A DNA stretch of 64,000 nt from Sphingomonas kaistensis (lineage in GTDB: Bacteria > Pseudomonadota > Alphaproteobacteria > Sphingomonadales > Sphingomonadaceae): NCBI RefSeq assembly GCF_011927725.1, contig NZ_JAATJC010000001.1, forward strand, positions 2,115,001-2,179,000, written 5' to 3'. A program made the position numbers and the translations under genes. The notes under the pieces are model-generated. The model did no database searches and was not told where the DNA came from. It saw nothing but the letters and a program-made list of their open reading frames with translations. Of the stretch, positions 28,360 to 37,413 are shown piece by piece (the stretch's first letter is position 1; each line of letters starts with the position of its first letter).

Positions 28360-29086
28360 CTTGTCGTTCCTCCTGGTCCTGAACGATCGTCGCAACTCCC
28401 TCGCCCGCAAGCACCTTGGCAAGGTTGCCAGGCTCGCGGATGTTGAAGACGACGATCGGAATATCATTGTCGCGGCACAGCGCGACCGCAGCCGCGTCCA
28501 TGATCTTGAGATCCTCGGCAAGCACCTTGTCGAAGCCGATGGTGTCGAACCTTTTGGCGTCCTTCACCTTCTTGGGGTCGGCCGAATAGACGCCGTCGAC
28601 GCTGGTGCCCTTGAAGAGGGCATTGCACTTCATCTCGGCGGCGCGGAGCGCAGCGCCAGTGTCGGTGGTGAAATAGGGTGAGCCGACGCCGGCGGCGAAG
28701 ATCACCACCCGGCCCTTGGCGAGATGGCGCTCGGCACGGCGGCGGATCACCGGCTCGCACACCTGGTCCATCTTGATCGCGCTCTGGACGCGGGTGTCGA
28801 CCCCGATCTGCTCCAGCGCGTTCTGCACCGCCAGCGCGTTCATCACGGTCGCAAGCATGCCCATGTAATCGGCCTGGGCCCGGTCCATGCCCTTGGCGGC
28901 GCCGGCCATGCCGCGGAAGATATTGCCGCCGCCGATCACCAGGCACAGCTCGAAGCCGGCTTCCTTGGCGGCCTTCACCTCGGCGGCCATCGCTGCGACG
29001 GTGTCCGGGTCGATCCCGAACTGGCCGGGGCCCATCAACGCCTCGCCCGACAGCTTCAGGAGAATGCGGTTGAAGCGGCGAGCCAT
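28346..29086 (-). CDS. pyrH: UMP kinase
   Basis: 246 residues. [11 protein letters not shown] at the start, GGGNIFRG (about 53), [14 protein letters not shown], and the [14 protein letters not shown] and [11 protein letters not shown] blocks identify the hexameric bacterial UMP kinase of pyrimidine synthesis. Sits between tsf and frr as in most proteobacteria. Preceded by a strong hairpin that may end the rpsB-tsf transcript. Confidence 0.96.
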   Translation of the reverse strand: MARRFNRILLKLSGEALMGPGQFGIDPDTVAAMAAEVKAAKEAGFELCLVIGGGNIFRGMAGAAKGMDRAQADYMGMLATVMNALAVQNALEQIGVDTRVQSAIKMDQVCEPVIRRRAERHLAKGRVVIFAAGVGSPYFTTDTGAALRAAEMKCNALFKGTSVDGVYSADPKKVKDAKRFDTIGFDKVLAEDLKIMDAAAVALCRDNDIPIVVFNIREPGNLAKVLAGEGVATIVQDQEERQDASL

Positions 29087-29113
29087 GAGGTTGCGTGTCT
29101 TTCGGATGTGAAA

Positions 29114-29147
29114 CGGGCGGCAGCGCTTCTATAAGCGCCGCCGCCCG
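29114..29147 (-). terminator. Strong hairpin between tsf and pyrH
   Basis: CGGGCGGC-A-GCGCTT (29114-29128), loop of 4, AAGCGC-C-GCCGCCCG (29133-29147): a 14-bp stem with one A/C mismatch. Reading on the minus strand it is followed by TTTCAC. It probably partially terminates the rpsB-tsf transcript or protects its 3' end. Confidence 0.65.
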
Positions 29148-29192
29148 CTTGGGAAGTATCTTCTCCCCCTCATCGAGGAGGGAGAGAGGAGC

Positions 29193-30131
29193 TTAGCCCT
29201 GCTTGACGCCCGAAGCGGCAGCAACTTCGGCCGCGAAGTCGCTCTGCGCCTTTTCGATGCCTTCGCCCAGCTGGAAGCGGACGAAGTCGACGATGGTGGC
29301 CGAGCCGCCAGCCGCCTTGGCTTCCGCCGCGACATAGTCCTGCACCGGGGTCTTGCCATCGAACACCACCGCCTGGGTAAGCAGCGCGCTTTCCTTGCGG
29401 AACTTGTCGACCGGACCCTTGAGGATCTTCTCGGCGATATCGGCGGGCTTGCCGGCGATCTTGTCGGCGTTCTTTTCGCGGGCGATGGCGGCTTCGCGCT
29501 CGATCACGGCCGGATCGATCGATTCGCCGGTCAGCGCCAGCGGGTTGGCGGCGGCGATGTGCATCGCGATCTGCTTGCCAAGGCTCTGCAGCTTTTCGGC
29601 CGGGGCATCGCCCTCGATCGCGACCAGCACGCCGATCTTGCCCATGCCCGGGGCAGCGGCATTGTGGACATAAGCCACGACCGCGCCTTCACCGACGCTC
29701 AGCGTCTTGGCGCGGCGCAGGTTCTGGTTCTCGCCGATGGTGGCGATGTTCTCGGTCAGGGCTTCCTCGACCGACTTGCCCGACGGCATCGTCTCGGCCT
29801 TCAGCGCATCGACGTCGCCGTTGCCGGCGAGCGCCAGCTTGGTGACGTCACGGACGAAGTTCTGGAACTGCTCGTTCTTGGCGACAAAGTCGGTTTCCGA
29901 GTTCACTTCGACGACCACGCCCTTGTTGCCTTCAACGGCAACGCCGACGAGGCCCTCAGCGGCGGTGCGGCCGGCCTTCTTGCCCGCCGAGGCGAGGCCC
30001 TTGGCACGCAGCCAGTCGATCGAGGCTTCGACGTCGCCGTTGTTCTCGGCAAGCGCCTTCTTGCAGTCCATCATGCCGGCGCCCGAGCGCTCGCGCAGTT
30101 CCTTGACCATCGCGGCCGTGATGTCAGCCAT
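29193..30131 (-). CDS. tsf: Translation elongation factor Ts
   Basis: 312 residues. [27 protein letters not shown] at the N-terminus (split here by reading), [22 protein letters not shown] (about 78-90) and C-terminal [12 protein letters not shown] are characteristic. Exchanges GDP on EF-Tu. ATG 30131 is chosen; the longer open frame upstream runs through an inverted-repeat region. Downstream of rpsB. Confidence 0.96.
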   Translation of the reverse strand: MADITAAMVKELRERSGAGMMDCKKALAENNGDVEASIDWLRAKGLASAGKKAGRTAAEGLVGVAVEGNKGVVVEVNSETDFVAKNEQFQNFVRDVTKLALAGNGDVDALKAETMPSGKSVEEALTENIATIGENQNLRRAKTLSVGEGAVVAYVHNAAAPGMGKIGVLVAIEGDAPAEKLQSLGKQIAMHIAAANPLALTGESIDPAVIEREAAIAREKNADKIAGKPADIAEKILKGPVDKFRKESALLTQAVVFDGKTPVQDYVAAEAKAAGGSATIVDFVRFQLGEGIEKAQSDFAAEVAAASGVKQG

Positions 30132-30146
30132 GTCTAATACCTTTCG

Positions 30147-30251
30147 CTCCCCTCCCGCTGGCGGGAAGGGCTGGGGGTGGGGATCCAGAGCAGGTTCGTG
30201 CGTCGCCATGAATACAGACGCACCCCTGCCCCCTCCCGCGAACGGGAGGGG
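30147..30251. repeat. Paired inverted-repeat element between rpsB and tsf
   Basis: Two GC-rich hairpins face each other: CTCCCCTCCCGC with GCGGGAAGGG (30147-30170) and CCCCTCCCG-cgaa-CGGGAGGGG (30230-30251). Between them lie a G-rich run (30171-30182) and a C-rich run (30221-30233). This form is typical of dispersed palindromic (REP-like) elements in alphaproteobacterial genomes. It occupies the whole intergenic gap and probably lies within the rpsB-tsf transcript. Confidence 0.65.
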
Positions 30252-30263
30252 AGTGTGTAGGGC

Positions 30264-31019
30264 TTACGCTTCGAGCGCGGCTTCGGCCGGCGGCTCGGAC
30301 ATGGCGCCGATGTCGACGCCCTGGCGCTGCTGGTTGCCGGTCTTGCCCGAAGTGGCCGCCTCGGCGACCGCGTCGGCGTAGAGGCGAATGGCGCGGCTGG
30401 CGTCGTCGTTGCCCGGAACCGGGAAGGCAATGCCTTCGGGGTTCGAGTTGGAATCGAGGATCGCGACGACGGGGATGCCAAGGACGTTGGCTTCCTTGAT
30501 CGCCAGCTCTTCCTTGTTGGTGTCGATCACGAACATGACGTCGGGCAGGCCGCCCATGTCACGGATGCCGCCGAGGCTCTTCTCGAGCTTGTCGCGCTCG
30601 CGGGTCAGCTGGAGCACTTCCTTCTTGGTCAGGCCGGCGGTGTCGCTGCCGAGCTGCTCTTCAAGGCTCTTGAGGCGCTTGATCGAGTTGGAGATGGTCT
30701 TCCAGTTGGTCAGCATGCCGCCGAGCCAGCGATGGTTGACGAAGTGCTGGCCCGAACGGCCGGCGGCTTCGGCCACGGCGTCCTGCGCCTGGCGCTTGGT
30801 GCCGACGAACAGCACCTTGCCGCCGCGGGCGACGGTGCCCTGCACGAAGTCGAGCGCGCGAGCGAACAGCGGAACGCTCTGCGACAGGTCGATGATGTGA
30901 ACGCCGTTGCGATCGCCGAAGATGTACGGCTTCATGCGCGGGTTCCAGCGGTGGGTCTGGTGACCGAAGTGAGCGCCAGCTTCAAGCAGCTGCTGCATCG
31001 AGACGAGCGTGCTCGCCAT
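30264..31019 (-). CDS. rpsB: 30S ribosomal protein S2
   Basis: 251 residues. [47 protein letters not shown] and [20 protein letters not shown] identify S2. First gene of the long minus-strand cluster. The 5' leader (to about 31110) can fold into a stem with an inner GAAA-capped hairpin, possibly for autogenous control. C-terminal tail is acidic and Ala-rich ([12 protein letters not shown]). Confidence 0.97.
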   Translation of the reverse strand: MASTLVSMQQLLEAGAHFGHQTHRWNPRMKPYIFGDRNGVHIIDLSQSVPLFARALDFVQGTVARGGKVLFVGTKRQAQDAVAEAAGRSGQHFVNHRWLGGMLTNWKTISNSIKRLKSLEEQLGSDTAGLTKKEVLQLTRERDKLEKSLGGIRDMGGLPDVMFVIDTNKEELAIKEANVLGIPVVAILDSNSNPEGIAFPVPGNDDASRAIRLYADAVAEAATSGKTGNQQRQGVDIGAMSEPPAEAALEA

Positions 31020-31024
31020 AGGGA

Positions 31025-31110
31025 TAATTCCTTCCGGTTGATCCTCTGGGAAGCGGGAACATGCGACCTTTCGGCTGCACGCACCGGGCTATGATGCTTC
31101 CCATGCGGGG
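31025..31110 (-). promoter_or_regulatory. Structured 5' leader of rpsB (candidate)
   Basis: TGGGAAGC (31047-31054) pairs perfectly with GCTTCCCA (31096-31103). Inside, on the minus strand, GTGCAGCC-GAAA-GGTCGCAT forms a smaller GNRA-capped hairpin. The element ends about 20 nt before the rpsB ribosome binding site (GGAAGGA). Autogenous S2 leaders are known in bacteria; that this is one is inferred from structure and place only. Confidence 0.4.
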
Positions 31111-31140
31111 TTTGTAATACGCCGCCCCTGGCACTTCGAA

Positions 31141-31217
31141 TGGTAGCGGAGGAGGGACTTGAACCCCCGACACGCGGATTATGATTCCGCTGCTCTAACC
31201 AGCTGAGCTACTCCGCC
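31141..31217 (-). tRNA. tRNA-Met (CAT), elongator type
   Basis: Minus strand reads GGCGGAGTAGCTCAGCTGG..., D-arm AGCTC...GAGC, anticodon stem GCGGA/TCCGC with loop ATCATAA (anticodon CAT), T-arm GGGGGTTCAAGTCCCTC, acceptor CTCCGCT, encoded CCA. First acceptor pair is G-U. Elongator rather than initiator because the initiator's three G-C pairs in the anticodon stem are absent. Confidence 0.93.
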
Positions 31218-31281
31218 CCTCTCGGGGTGCCGTGACGGCGGGCGGGCCTATACGCGGGGGATATGCAGCGGTCAACGCCAA

Positions 31282-31306
31282 GGAACCCCTGCCGGGGCGC
31301 TGTGTT
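31282..31306 (+). promoter_or_regulatory. EcfG-like promoter (GGAAC-N16-TGTT), candidate
   Basis: GGAAC at 31282-31286, 16-nt spacer, TGTT at 31303-31306; one mismatch to the general stress consensus GGAAC-N16-CGTT. It lies 26 nt before the DUF3775 start. Weak alone; listed because a perfect match occurs elsewhere in the window. Confidence 0.35.
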
Positions 31307-31331
31307 GGGCGCGTGAAGGAGATCACCAATA

Positions 31332-31751
31332 ATGGACCCGCTCACGCCGCTTGATACGATCTGCCGTATCATCCTACGCGCCAAGGAATATGAAGCCCAG
31401 GTCCCGTCGGACTATGATGCGGGCGAGGACGCGGAGAATATCGACGGCGAGGACGGCGAGGCTCTTTCGGTCCTCGACGACGACGTCAATGACGGCGTTG
31501 AGGAAGAATTGCGCGCCGCGATCGACGACCTGGCCGAGGACCAGCAGGCCGAACTGCTCGCCTTCTGTTGGGTCGGTCAGGGCACCTACGAAGCGTCCGA
31601 CTGGGACGAAGCCATTTCCGAAGCGACCGACGAGATCAGGGGCGGCAACGTGGTCGACCTGTTCCTCGAGATGCCGATGCTCGCCAGCGTGCTGGAATCC
31701 GGCATGGCTGCCTTCGAACTCAGCTGCGACGGGGTCGGCGACCTCAGCTAG
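31332..31751 (+). CDS. DUF3775 domain-containing protein
   Basis: 139 residues, strongly acidic (runs such as DAGEDAENIDGEDGE at 27-41). No signal or membrane segment. The C-terminal half, with LAEDQQAELLAFCWVGQGTYEASDW, matches DUF3775, a small family of unknown function in alphaproteobacteria. AAGGAG-type site before the ATG. Stop overlaps the convergent 2H phosphoesterase by 4 bp. A near-consensus stress promoter precedes it. Confidence 0.75.
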   Translation: MDPLTPLDTICRIILRAKEYEAQVPSDYDAGEDAENIDGEDGEALSVLDDDVNDGVEEELRAAIDDLAEDQQAELLAFCWVGQGTYEASDWDEAISEATDEIRGGNVVDLFLEMPMLASVLESGMAAFELSCDGVGDLS

Positions 31752-32251
31752 CCCCGGAAGCTCCACCGCCCCAGCCGCTCCCACGGGCCGCCAAGGTAGC
31801 GGTGGAGCTCCAGCCCCGCGATCCTGAGGGGTCGCGGGCTGAACTCCGCCTTAAGTTCGTTCAGCAGTGCCTTGGCCGCTCGCGGCTCGGCCTTGTTCAT
31901 GACCGTCACATGCGGTCGCCAGCCCTGCCCGTCCTGTGACGTCAGGAAGCCGTGAAAATGGTCGGCGATATTGCGGCGGATGGCTTCCAGCTCGTCCGAC
32001 ACGATCCGGTAGGCGACCCCCCGGCCAAGGTTCATCAGGCCGGCGACGGAAGCCCTCGGCGCGGGGTTGGCGGCCTCGCGGGCGAGCACCCTTCCCGCCT
32101 CCGCCTCGGCGCTGGGAGGAAGGGCATGAAACATGGTGAGGTGCGCCGCCAGCTGGTTGCGCTCCGGAGGGAAATAGGCCCGCCGCTGGCCGTCGAGCCA
32201 GGCGAAATCCTCGGGCCCGAGGGCCGCAGTGACGATCAATGCTCCACTCAT
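31748..32251 (-). CDS. 2'-5' RNA ligase family (2H phosphoesterase)
   Basis: 167 residues with the two HxT motifs of the 2H superfamily: HLTMFH (about 38) and HVTVMN (about 114). Members open cyclic phosphates or join/cleave 2'-5' RNA bonds; the biological substrate is not clear. ATG 32251 overlaps the stop of the PRC-barrel gene upstream by 4 nt; a TTG 12 nt earlier is an alternative. Confidence 0.85.
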   Translation of the reverse strand: MSGALIVTAALGPEDFAWLDGQRRAYFPPERNQLAAHLTMFHALPPSAEAEAGRVLAREAANPAPRASVAGLMNLGRGVAYRIVSDELEAIRRNIADHFHGFLTSQDGQGWRPHVTVMNKAEPRAAKALLNELKAEFSPRPLRIAGLELHRYLGGPWERLGRWSFRG

Positions 32252-32814
32252 CGTCCGGGCCAATTGTCCTTCTGGAGCTCGGGCAGCCGTTCGAACTGCT
32301 CTGGCGACAAATCGGTCTTCACCGCTCCCTCGGAAACCCCCGCGTAGCGCCAGTCGACCCGGCGCAGCGTTTCGCCCACGCCGGCCACCCCGCCTTGTGC
32401 GACCACTAGGTAGCGCAACCGCCCGCCGTCACAGCTCAGCATCGCATCGACCGTGTTGCCGAGCGTCTCGCCGCTTCGGCCGAGCAGGCGTGAGGCGGTC
32501 AGGCTGGACGCGGGGAACAGGTCGTCACCCGGCGCCGATGCGCTGGCCTCGGCCGCCTTGGTCGCCCCTTCCTCCAGCTTGGCCTGCCGCCCCAGCCAGC
32601 GATAGACGCCGAACAGGTTGAGCAGGGTCATCACGGCATTGGTCCATACCAGTGCCGGCTGCCCCGTCAGCACCCCGGTCGCGAACCAGGCGATCGACCC
32701 GATCGTGAAGATGATGAAGCCGATGCCGGTGATCCGGCTGCCGAGGTTAGAGGCGGTGAAGCAGGCGGCGATGATGGTCGCGGCGGTGGCGATCCACGAG
32801 GCGGTTTGATCCAT
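32248..32814 (-). CDS. Membrane protein with PRC-barrel-like domain
   Basis: 188 residues. Three hydrophobic helices in the first 85 residues (IATAATIIAACFTASNLG, GIGFIIFTIGSIAWFATG, ALVWTNAVMTLLNLFGVY), then a linker and a PRC-barrel-like domain (about 112-170: ASSLTASRLLGRSGETLGNTVDAML ... GGVAGVG). PRC-barrels often bind RNA or photosynthetic/maturation partners; function here unknown. Cotranscribed with the 2H phosphoesterase, overlapping by 4 nt. Confidence 0.7.
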   Translation of the reverse strand: MDQTASWIATAATIIAACFTASNLGSRITGIGFIIFTIGSIAWFATGVLTGQPALVWTNAVMTLLNLFGVYRWLGRQAKLEEGATKAAEASASAPGDDLFPASSLTASRLLGRSGETLGNTVDAMLSCDGGRLRYLVVAQGGVAGVGETLRRVDWRYAGVSEGAVKTDLSPEQFERLPELQKDNWPGR

Positions 32815-32856
32815 GGGCAGGGTAATGCGCGGCGCGTGCCGCAAGGTCCACCTGAC

Positions 32857-34803
32857 CTAAATCTCCACCTGGCTCCCAAGCTCGACGACGCGGTTCGGCG
32901 GCAGCTTAAAGAACTCCATCGCGCTTTCCGAATTGCGCAGCATCCACGCGAACAGACGCTCGCGCCAGCTCGCCATGCCAGGCCGGGCGGTCGAGATCAG
33001 GGTCTGCCGGGCAAGGAAGAAACTGGTGTCCATCATCCGGCACACCGGCCCGCAATCCTGAAGCTTGCCGAGCTGGGTCGGGACGTCGAGCTCTTCCATG
33101 AAGCCGTAGCGCAGGACCACCCGGAAGAAGCCGTTGGTATAATCCTCCGTCTCCAGCCGGCGCTCCTCGCGGACATAGGGCACGTCCTCGATCCGGACGG
33201 TCAGCAGCATCACCCGCTCGTGCAGCACCTTGTTGTGCTTGAGGTTGTGCAGCAGCGCATGGGGCACGCCCTTTGCGCTGGAGGTCATGAACACCGCGGT
33301 ACCGGGAACGCGGGTGGCGCTGTTGGCGGCCGACTTCACGAACACTTCCATCGGCAAGCTCGCCTCGGCCATGCGGTCGAGCATCAGCTTGCGGCCCTTG
33401 GCCCAGGTCGTGAGCAGGGTGAAGCCGATCACGCCCACCACCAGCGGCACCCAGCCGCCGTCCGGCACCTTGAGGAGGTTGGCGCCGAAATACAGGATAT
33501 CGACCAGCAGGAAGAGCGCCAGCAGCGGCACGGCCTTCCACGCCGGCCACTTCCACAGCGAGAAGAACACCACCGCCAGCAGCAGCGTGTCGATGAACAT
33601 CGCGCCGGTCACCGCGATCCCGTAGGCGGCGGCAAGGTTCGAGGAGCTGCCGAAGCTTACCACCAGCAGCACCACGGCGACCATCAGCGCCCAGTTCACC
33701 ACCGGAATGTAGATCTGGCCCTTGGCCGACTCGCTGGTCTGAAGGATCCTGAGGCGCGGGATGAAGCCGAGCTGGATCGCCTGCTGGGTGACCGAAAAGG
33801 CGCCGGTGATCACCGCCTGGCTGGCGATCACCGTGGCGCAGGTCGCAAGCAGCACCAGCGGCAGGCGCAGGCTTTCGGGCGCGAGGAAGAAGAACGGGTT
33901 CTTGACCAGCTCGCGGGCCTGTTCGGGCGATTGCTGGAGGAGCATGGCGCCCTGCCCGAGATAGTTGAGCAGCAGGGCCACGATGACGAAGATCCAGGCA
34001 TAGCGGATCGGCCGCTTACCGAAGTGTCCCATGTCGGCGTAAAGCGCCTCGGCGCCCGTTACCGCCAGCACCACCGACCCCATTGCGATGAAGGCCGGAA
34101 GCGGCTCCTGATAGTAGAAATAGAGCGCGTTCAGCGGATTGAGCATCTCCAGCAACAAGCCGGGCGCCGCCACGAGGTGGGTCGTCCCGAGCACCGCTAG
34201 GGTGACGAAATAGACGATCATCACCGGACCGAACAGATTGCCGACCTTGGCCGTGCCCCGGCTCTGGATCATGAACAGGCCGACCAGGATGCCGATGCAG
34301 AGCGGGATGACGTAGGGCTCGAAGGCCCCGTTGACCGTCTTCAGCCCCTCCACCGCCGACAGCACCGAAATCGCCGGGGTGATCATGCTGTCGCCGTAGA
34401 ACAGGGCGGTTGCGAACACGCCCAGCATGACGATCCCGCCGGTCCAGCGCCGGGTGGTCCCAGTCGAACGGTTGATCAGGGCCAGCAACGCCAGGCTTCC
34501 GCCCTCGCCCTTGTTGTCGGCGCGCATGATGATGGTGACGTATTTCAGCGTCACGATGATCATCATCGACCAGAAGATGAGGCTCAGCACGCCGAAGATG
34601 TGAAGCTGGTCGGGCTCCAGCGTGTGATGGCCGGCGAAGGTTTCGCGGAAGGCGTAGATGGGCGAGGTACCGATGTCGCCGAACACCACGCCCGCCGCGC
34701 CAAGCATCAGCTTGGCGAGCGAACCCTGGACATGATGGCCATGGCTGTCCTCGGTCACCGCCTGGGGGGCGGGCTGGGCAGCGCCTTCAGCGGTGACGTT
34801 CAT
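32857..34803 (-). CDS. kup: Kup-type potassium transporter
   Basis: 648 residues, about twelve membrane helices then a cytoplasmic C-terminal domain (about 470-648). [18 protein letters not shown] at the start, [27 protein letters not shown] and [14 protein letters not shown] are KUP/HAK signatures. Proton-coupled K+ uptake at the inner membrane. Single gene with its own promoter; its start is 119 bp from divergent ald. Confidence 0.95.
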   Translation of the reverse strand: MNVTAEGAAQPAPQAVTEDSHGHHVQGSLAKLMLGAAGVVFGDIGTSPIYAFRETFAGHHTLEPDQLHIFGVLSLIFWSMMIIVTLKYVTIIMRADNKGEGGSLALLALINRSTGTTRRWTGGIVMLGVFATALFYGDSMITPAISVLSAVEGLKTVNGAFEPYVIPLCIGILVGLFMIQSRGTAKVGNLFGPVMIVYFVTLAVLGTTHLVAAPGLLLEMLNPLNALYFYYQEPLPAFIAMGSVVLAVTGAEALYADMGHFGKRPIRYAWIFVIVALLLNYLGQGAMLLQQSPEQARELVKNPFFFLAPESLRLPLVLLATCATVIASQAVITGAFSVTQQAIQLGFIPRLRILQTSESAKGQIYIPVVNWALMVAVVLLVVSFGSSSNLAAAYGIAVTGAMFIDTLLLAVVFFSLWKWPAWKAVPLLALFLLVDILYFGANLLKVPDGGWVPLVVGVIGFTLLTTWAKGRKLMLDRMAEASLPMEVFVKSAANSATRVPGTAVFMTSSAKGVPHALLHNLKHNKVLHERVMLLTVRIEDVPYVREERRLETEDYTNGFFRVVLRYGFMEELDVPTQLGKLQDCGPVCRMMDTSFFLARQTLISTARPGMASWRERLFAWMLRNSESAMEFFKLPPNRVVELGSQVEI

Positions 34804-34922
34804 CGGGCGCGGCCCCTAGCAGCGCGAGTGTCCGCTCGCAATCGGCTGGTGCAACTGCGCATTCCCGGTCTATAGGCGCGCGCAACCACCGAACAATCAA
34901 CTCTCGAAGAGGCAATCGTTCC

Positions 34923-36023
34923 ATGCGTGTCGGCGTGCCCAAGGAAATCAAGAACCACGAGTATAGAGTCGGCCTGACCCCGGCTTCCGTCAAGGAGCTG
35001 GTTGCGGCCGGCCACGAGCTGTTCGTCGAGACGGGTGCCGGCAAGGGCATCGATTGCCCCGACAGTGCTTATGTGAAGGCTGGCGCGACCATCCTGCCCG
35101 ACGCCGCCGCGGTGTTCGAGACGGCCGAGATGATCGTCAAGGTCAAGGAGCCGCAGGCGAGCGAGATCGCGATGATCAAGCCGCACCACCTGCTGTTCAC
35201 CTATCTCCACCTCGCCGCCGACAAGCCGCAGGCCGAGGGACTGATGAAGTCCGGCGCGACCTGCATCGCCTATGAAACGGTGACCTCACGCTCGGGCGCG
35301 CTGCCGCTGCTCAAGCCTATGAGCGAAGTCGCGGGCCGACTCAGCATTCAGGTCGGCGCGCACTACCTTGAAAAGGCCCAGGGCGGTCGCGGCGTGCTGC
35401 TCGGCGGCGTTCCCGGAGTTGCCCCGGCCAAGGTCGCGATCCTCGGCGGCGGCGTCAGCGGCGTCAATGCGGCGCAGATGGCGGTCGGCATGCGCGCGGA
35501 CGTCACCATCTACGACATTTCGAACGAGCGCCTGGCCGAGCTCGACATGTTCTTCGGCAGCCAGATCAAGACCGCTTATGCCAGCCGTGACGCCATTGCG
35601 CGCGCGGTCGAGGAAGCGGAGCTGGTGATCGGCGCAGTGCTGGTGCCCGGTGCCGCGGCGCCCAAGCTCGTCACCCGCGAGATGCTCAAGACCATGAAGC
35701 GCGGCTCGGTGCTGGTCGACATCGCGATCGATCAGGGCGGCTGCTTCGAAACCAGCCACGCCACCACCCACGCCGACCCGGTCTACGAGGTCGATGGCGT
35801 GATCCATTATTGCGTCGCCAACATGCCGGGCGCGGTGGCCCGTACCAGTGCCTTCGCGCTAAACAACGCCACCCTGCCCTTCGCCCTCAAGCTCGCCAAC
35901 CTGGGCGCGGAAGCCGCGATGAAGGCCGACCCGCATCTCGCCAACGGGCTCAACGTCAGCGGCGGCAAGATCCGCCATCAGGCCGTCGCCGAAGCGCTCG
36001 ACCTCGAGTTCGTGCCGGTCTAA
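34923..36023 (+). CDS. ald: Alanine dehydrogenase
   Basis: 366 residues; NAD-linked interconversion of alanine and pyruvate plus ammonia. N-terminal GVPKEIKNHEYRVGLTP, YLHLAADK with the substrate Lys/His region, Rossmann turn ILGGGVSGVNAAQMA (about 172-186) and C-terminal NATLPFALKLANLG are typical. SD GAAGAGGCAATCGTTCC region precedes the ATG. Divergent from kup. Confidence 0.96.
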   Translation: MRVGVPKEIKNHEYRVGLTPASVKELVAAGHELFVETGAGKGIDCPDSAYVKAGATILPDAAAVFETAEMIVKVKEPQASEIAMIKPHHLLFTYLHLAADKPQAEGLMKSGATCIAYETVTSRSGALPLLKPMSEVAGRLSIQVGAHYLEKAQGGRGVLLGGVPGVAPAKVAILGGGVSGVNAAQMAVGMRADVTIYDISNERLAELDMFFGSQIKTAYASRDAIARAVEEAELVIGAVLVPGAAAPKLVTREMLKTMKRGSVLVDIAIDQGGCFETSHATTHADPVYEVDGVIHYCVANMPGAVARTSAFALNNATLPFALKLANLGAEAAMKADPHLANGLNVSGGKIRHQAVAEALDLEFVPV

Positions 36024-36027
36024 TTAC

Positions 36028-36052
36028 GGAACATAAACGGAACGTCGTCGTT
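36028..36052 (+). promoter_or_regulatory. EcfG general stress promoter (GGAAC-N16-CGTT)
   Basis: GGAAC at 36028-36032, exactly 16 nt, CGTT at 36049-36052: a perfect match to the alphaproteobacterial EcfG (general stress sigma factor) consensus. It begins 5 nt after the ald stop and lies 37 nt before the DUF3072 start, so transcription would begin near 36060. Confidence 0.7.
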
Positions 36053-36088
36053 CTTCAGCCAACTCAACTCTCTGAGAAGGCTCGAAGA

Positions 36089-36313
36089 ATGACGACGAAG
36101 CCCGACACCGATCCCAAGGCGCATCCGACCGGCAACGCGGTCAAGGATCCCGATCACTGGACCACCGGCGGCGAGCCGATGACGGGGGCGCAGGCCTCCT
36201 ATCTCCAGACGCTGAGCGAAGAAGCCGGCAAGGAATTCGATCCCGAACTCTCCAAGGCGGAAGCCTCGAAGGAGATCGACGCGCTCCAGGGCGAAACCGG
36301 ACGCGGCGAGTAG
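36089..36313 (+). CDS. DUF3072 domain-containing small protein
   Basis: 74 residues, soluble and polar. GEPMTGAQASYLQTLSEEAGKEFDP and SKAEASKEIDALQGETG match DUF3072, a short family of unknown function. Directly downstream of a perfect EcfG-type promoter, which suggests a role in the general stress response. Ends 9 nt from the convergent ccm cluster. Confidence 0.8.
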   Translation: MTTKPDTDPKAHPTGNAVKDPDHWTTGGEPMTGAQASYLQTLSEEAGKEFDPELSKAEASKEIDALQGETGRGE

Positions 36314-36322
36314 GCCGTCGCT

Positions 36323-36997
36323 TCAGGGACGGGACGGCTGCGGCGGAGCACTGCCCTGCCCGCCGGCCCGGCCCGGCACCATCTGCTGCTCGGCCAGGCT
36401 GTCGCTGACCATCGAGACGCCTTGCTCGATCATCGGGCGGTAACTGGTTCCCGGCGGAGTCAGCGCAAGCGCCGCCCGGAACAATGTCAGGCTACGCTCC
36501 AGATCGCCGGACCTGGCCCGCGCGAGGCCTTCGAAGAACAGCGGCGCGGGATGGCGGGGCGCCAGCTGACGCGCGCGTTCGAAGGCGAGTTCGGCCGCCG
36601 GAGTGATCATCTGGGCGTGATCGACGAGCGCGTTGGCAAGTCCGATTCTCAAGGCAAGATCGTCGGGCCGCTCGCGAAGGCCGGCCCTGATCGCCCCCAG
36701 TTCCTCGGTCGTGTTGCCGCGGCGGGCAAAGCTGTCGGCGATCAGCAGGTAGCGCTCGCCCGCGGTGAATGTGCCGAGCATCGCCTGGCGGGCCTCGGTC
36801 AGTGGCACCGCCGGTCGGCTGAGCCCCCCTTCGCGCGGCGTTCCGGCAAGATCGGGACGGCCTTGCAGCGCGTAGCCGGCAGCGCCCAGCATAAGTGCCG
36901 CAAGTGTCACCTGCAGCGCCGCGCCGCGCAGCCTGCCGGCAACCCAAAGCCCGGCGGCGGTGGCCGCAAGCAGCACGAACAACCACAGAAAGCCCAT
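36323..36997 (-). CDS. TPR protein of cytochrome c maturation (CcmI-like)
   Basis: 224 residues. Two N-terminal membrane helices (MGFLWLFVLLAATAAGLWVAG; AALQVTLAALMLGAAGYAL) followed by TPR-like helices (about 95-195, ending RPMIEQGVSMVSDSL). Last gene of the ccm operon; its ATG overlaps the ccmH stop. CcmI holds apocytochrome c for heme ligation; this form is about half the usual length (about 400 residues) but keeps the membrane anchor and C-terminal TPR. Confidence 0.72.
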   Translation of the reverse strand: MGFLWLFVLLAATAAGLWVAGRLRGAALQVTLAALMLGAAGYALQGRPDLAGTPREGGLSRPAVPLTEARQAMLGTFTAGERYLLIADSFARRGNTTEELGAIRAGLRERPDDLALRIGLANALVDHAQMITPAAELAFERARQLAPRHPAPLFFEGLARARSGDLERSLTLFRAALALTPPGTSYRPMIEQGVSMVSDSLAEQQMVPGRAGGQGSAPPQPSRP

Positions 36998-37413
36998 CAG
37001 CGGCGAACCTTCAGTCGGCGCACGACCAGGAAAACGCCCGCCGCCAGCAGGGCCAGCGGCGCCATCCACAGGACAAACGTGTCGCGATCGAGCCGCGGCT
37101 GGTAGCTCACCCAGCTGCCGTAGCGATCGATCAGGAAGGAACGGATCTTATCGGGGCTCTCGCCGGCCTCGATCCGGGTCCGCACCAGGTGGCGCATGTC
37201 GCCGGCCATTTCGGCATCGCTGTCATGGATCGACTGACCCTGGCAGACGAGGCAGCGCAGTTCGGCCATCAGCTCGGTCGCCCGGGCTTCCTTGGCCGGG
37301 TCCGCGAGCTGCTTGTAGGCGTAGGGGGCAGGAGGACGATTGGAATCGGCCAGCGCGGGGGTCACGCCGAAGGCAAGCGCAAGCACCGCCAGCATGAGGC
37401 GAAGCGCAGACAT
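36997..37413 (-). CDS. ccmH: Cytochrome c-type biogenesis protein CcmH
   Basis: 138 residues. Signal peptide ending ALA-D, heme-ligation redox motif LRCLVCQGQS (CxxC about 53-56), MRHLVRTRIEAGESPDKI and one C-terminal membrane helix (TFVLWMAPLALLAAGVFLVV). Reduces the CxxCH motif of apocytochrome c in the periplasm. Overlaps ccmG and the CcmI-like gene (TGATG junctions). Confidence 0.94.
   Translation of the reverse strand: MSALRLMLAVLALAFGVTPALADSNRPPAPYAYKQLADPAKEARATELMAELRCLVCQGQSIHDSDAEMAGDMRHLVRTRIEAGESPDKIRSFLIDRYGSWVSYQPRLDRDTFVLWMAPLALLAAGVFLVVRRLKVRR

Noticed and set aside
29155..29192. Second hairpin just before tsf stop (CTCCCCCTC with GAGGAGGGAG)
   Set aside because: Arms pair imperfectly; the stronger hairpin at 29114-29147 explains the gap better.
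32806..34200. 464-codon open frame opposite kup
   Set aside because: Same reason; the His/Gln-rich translation is the complement of hydrophobic codons.
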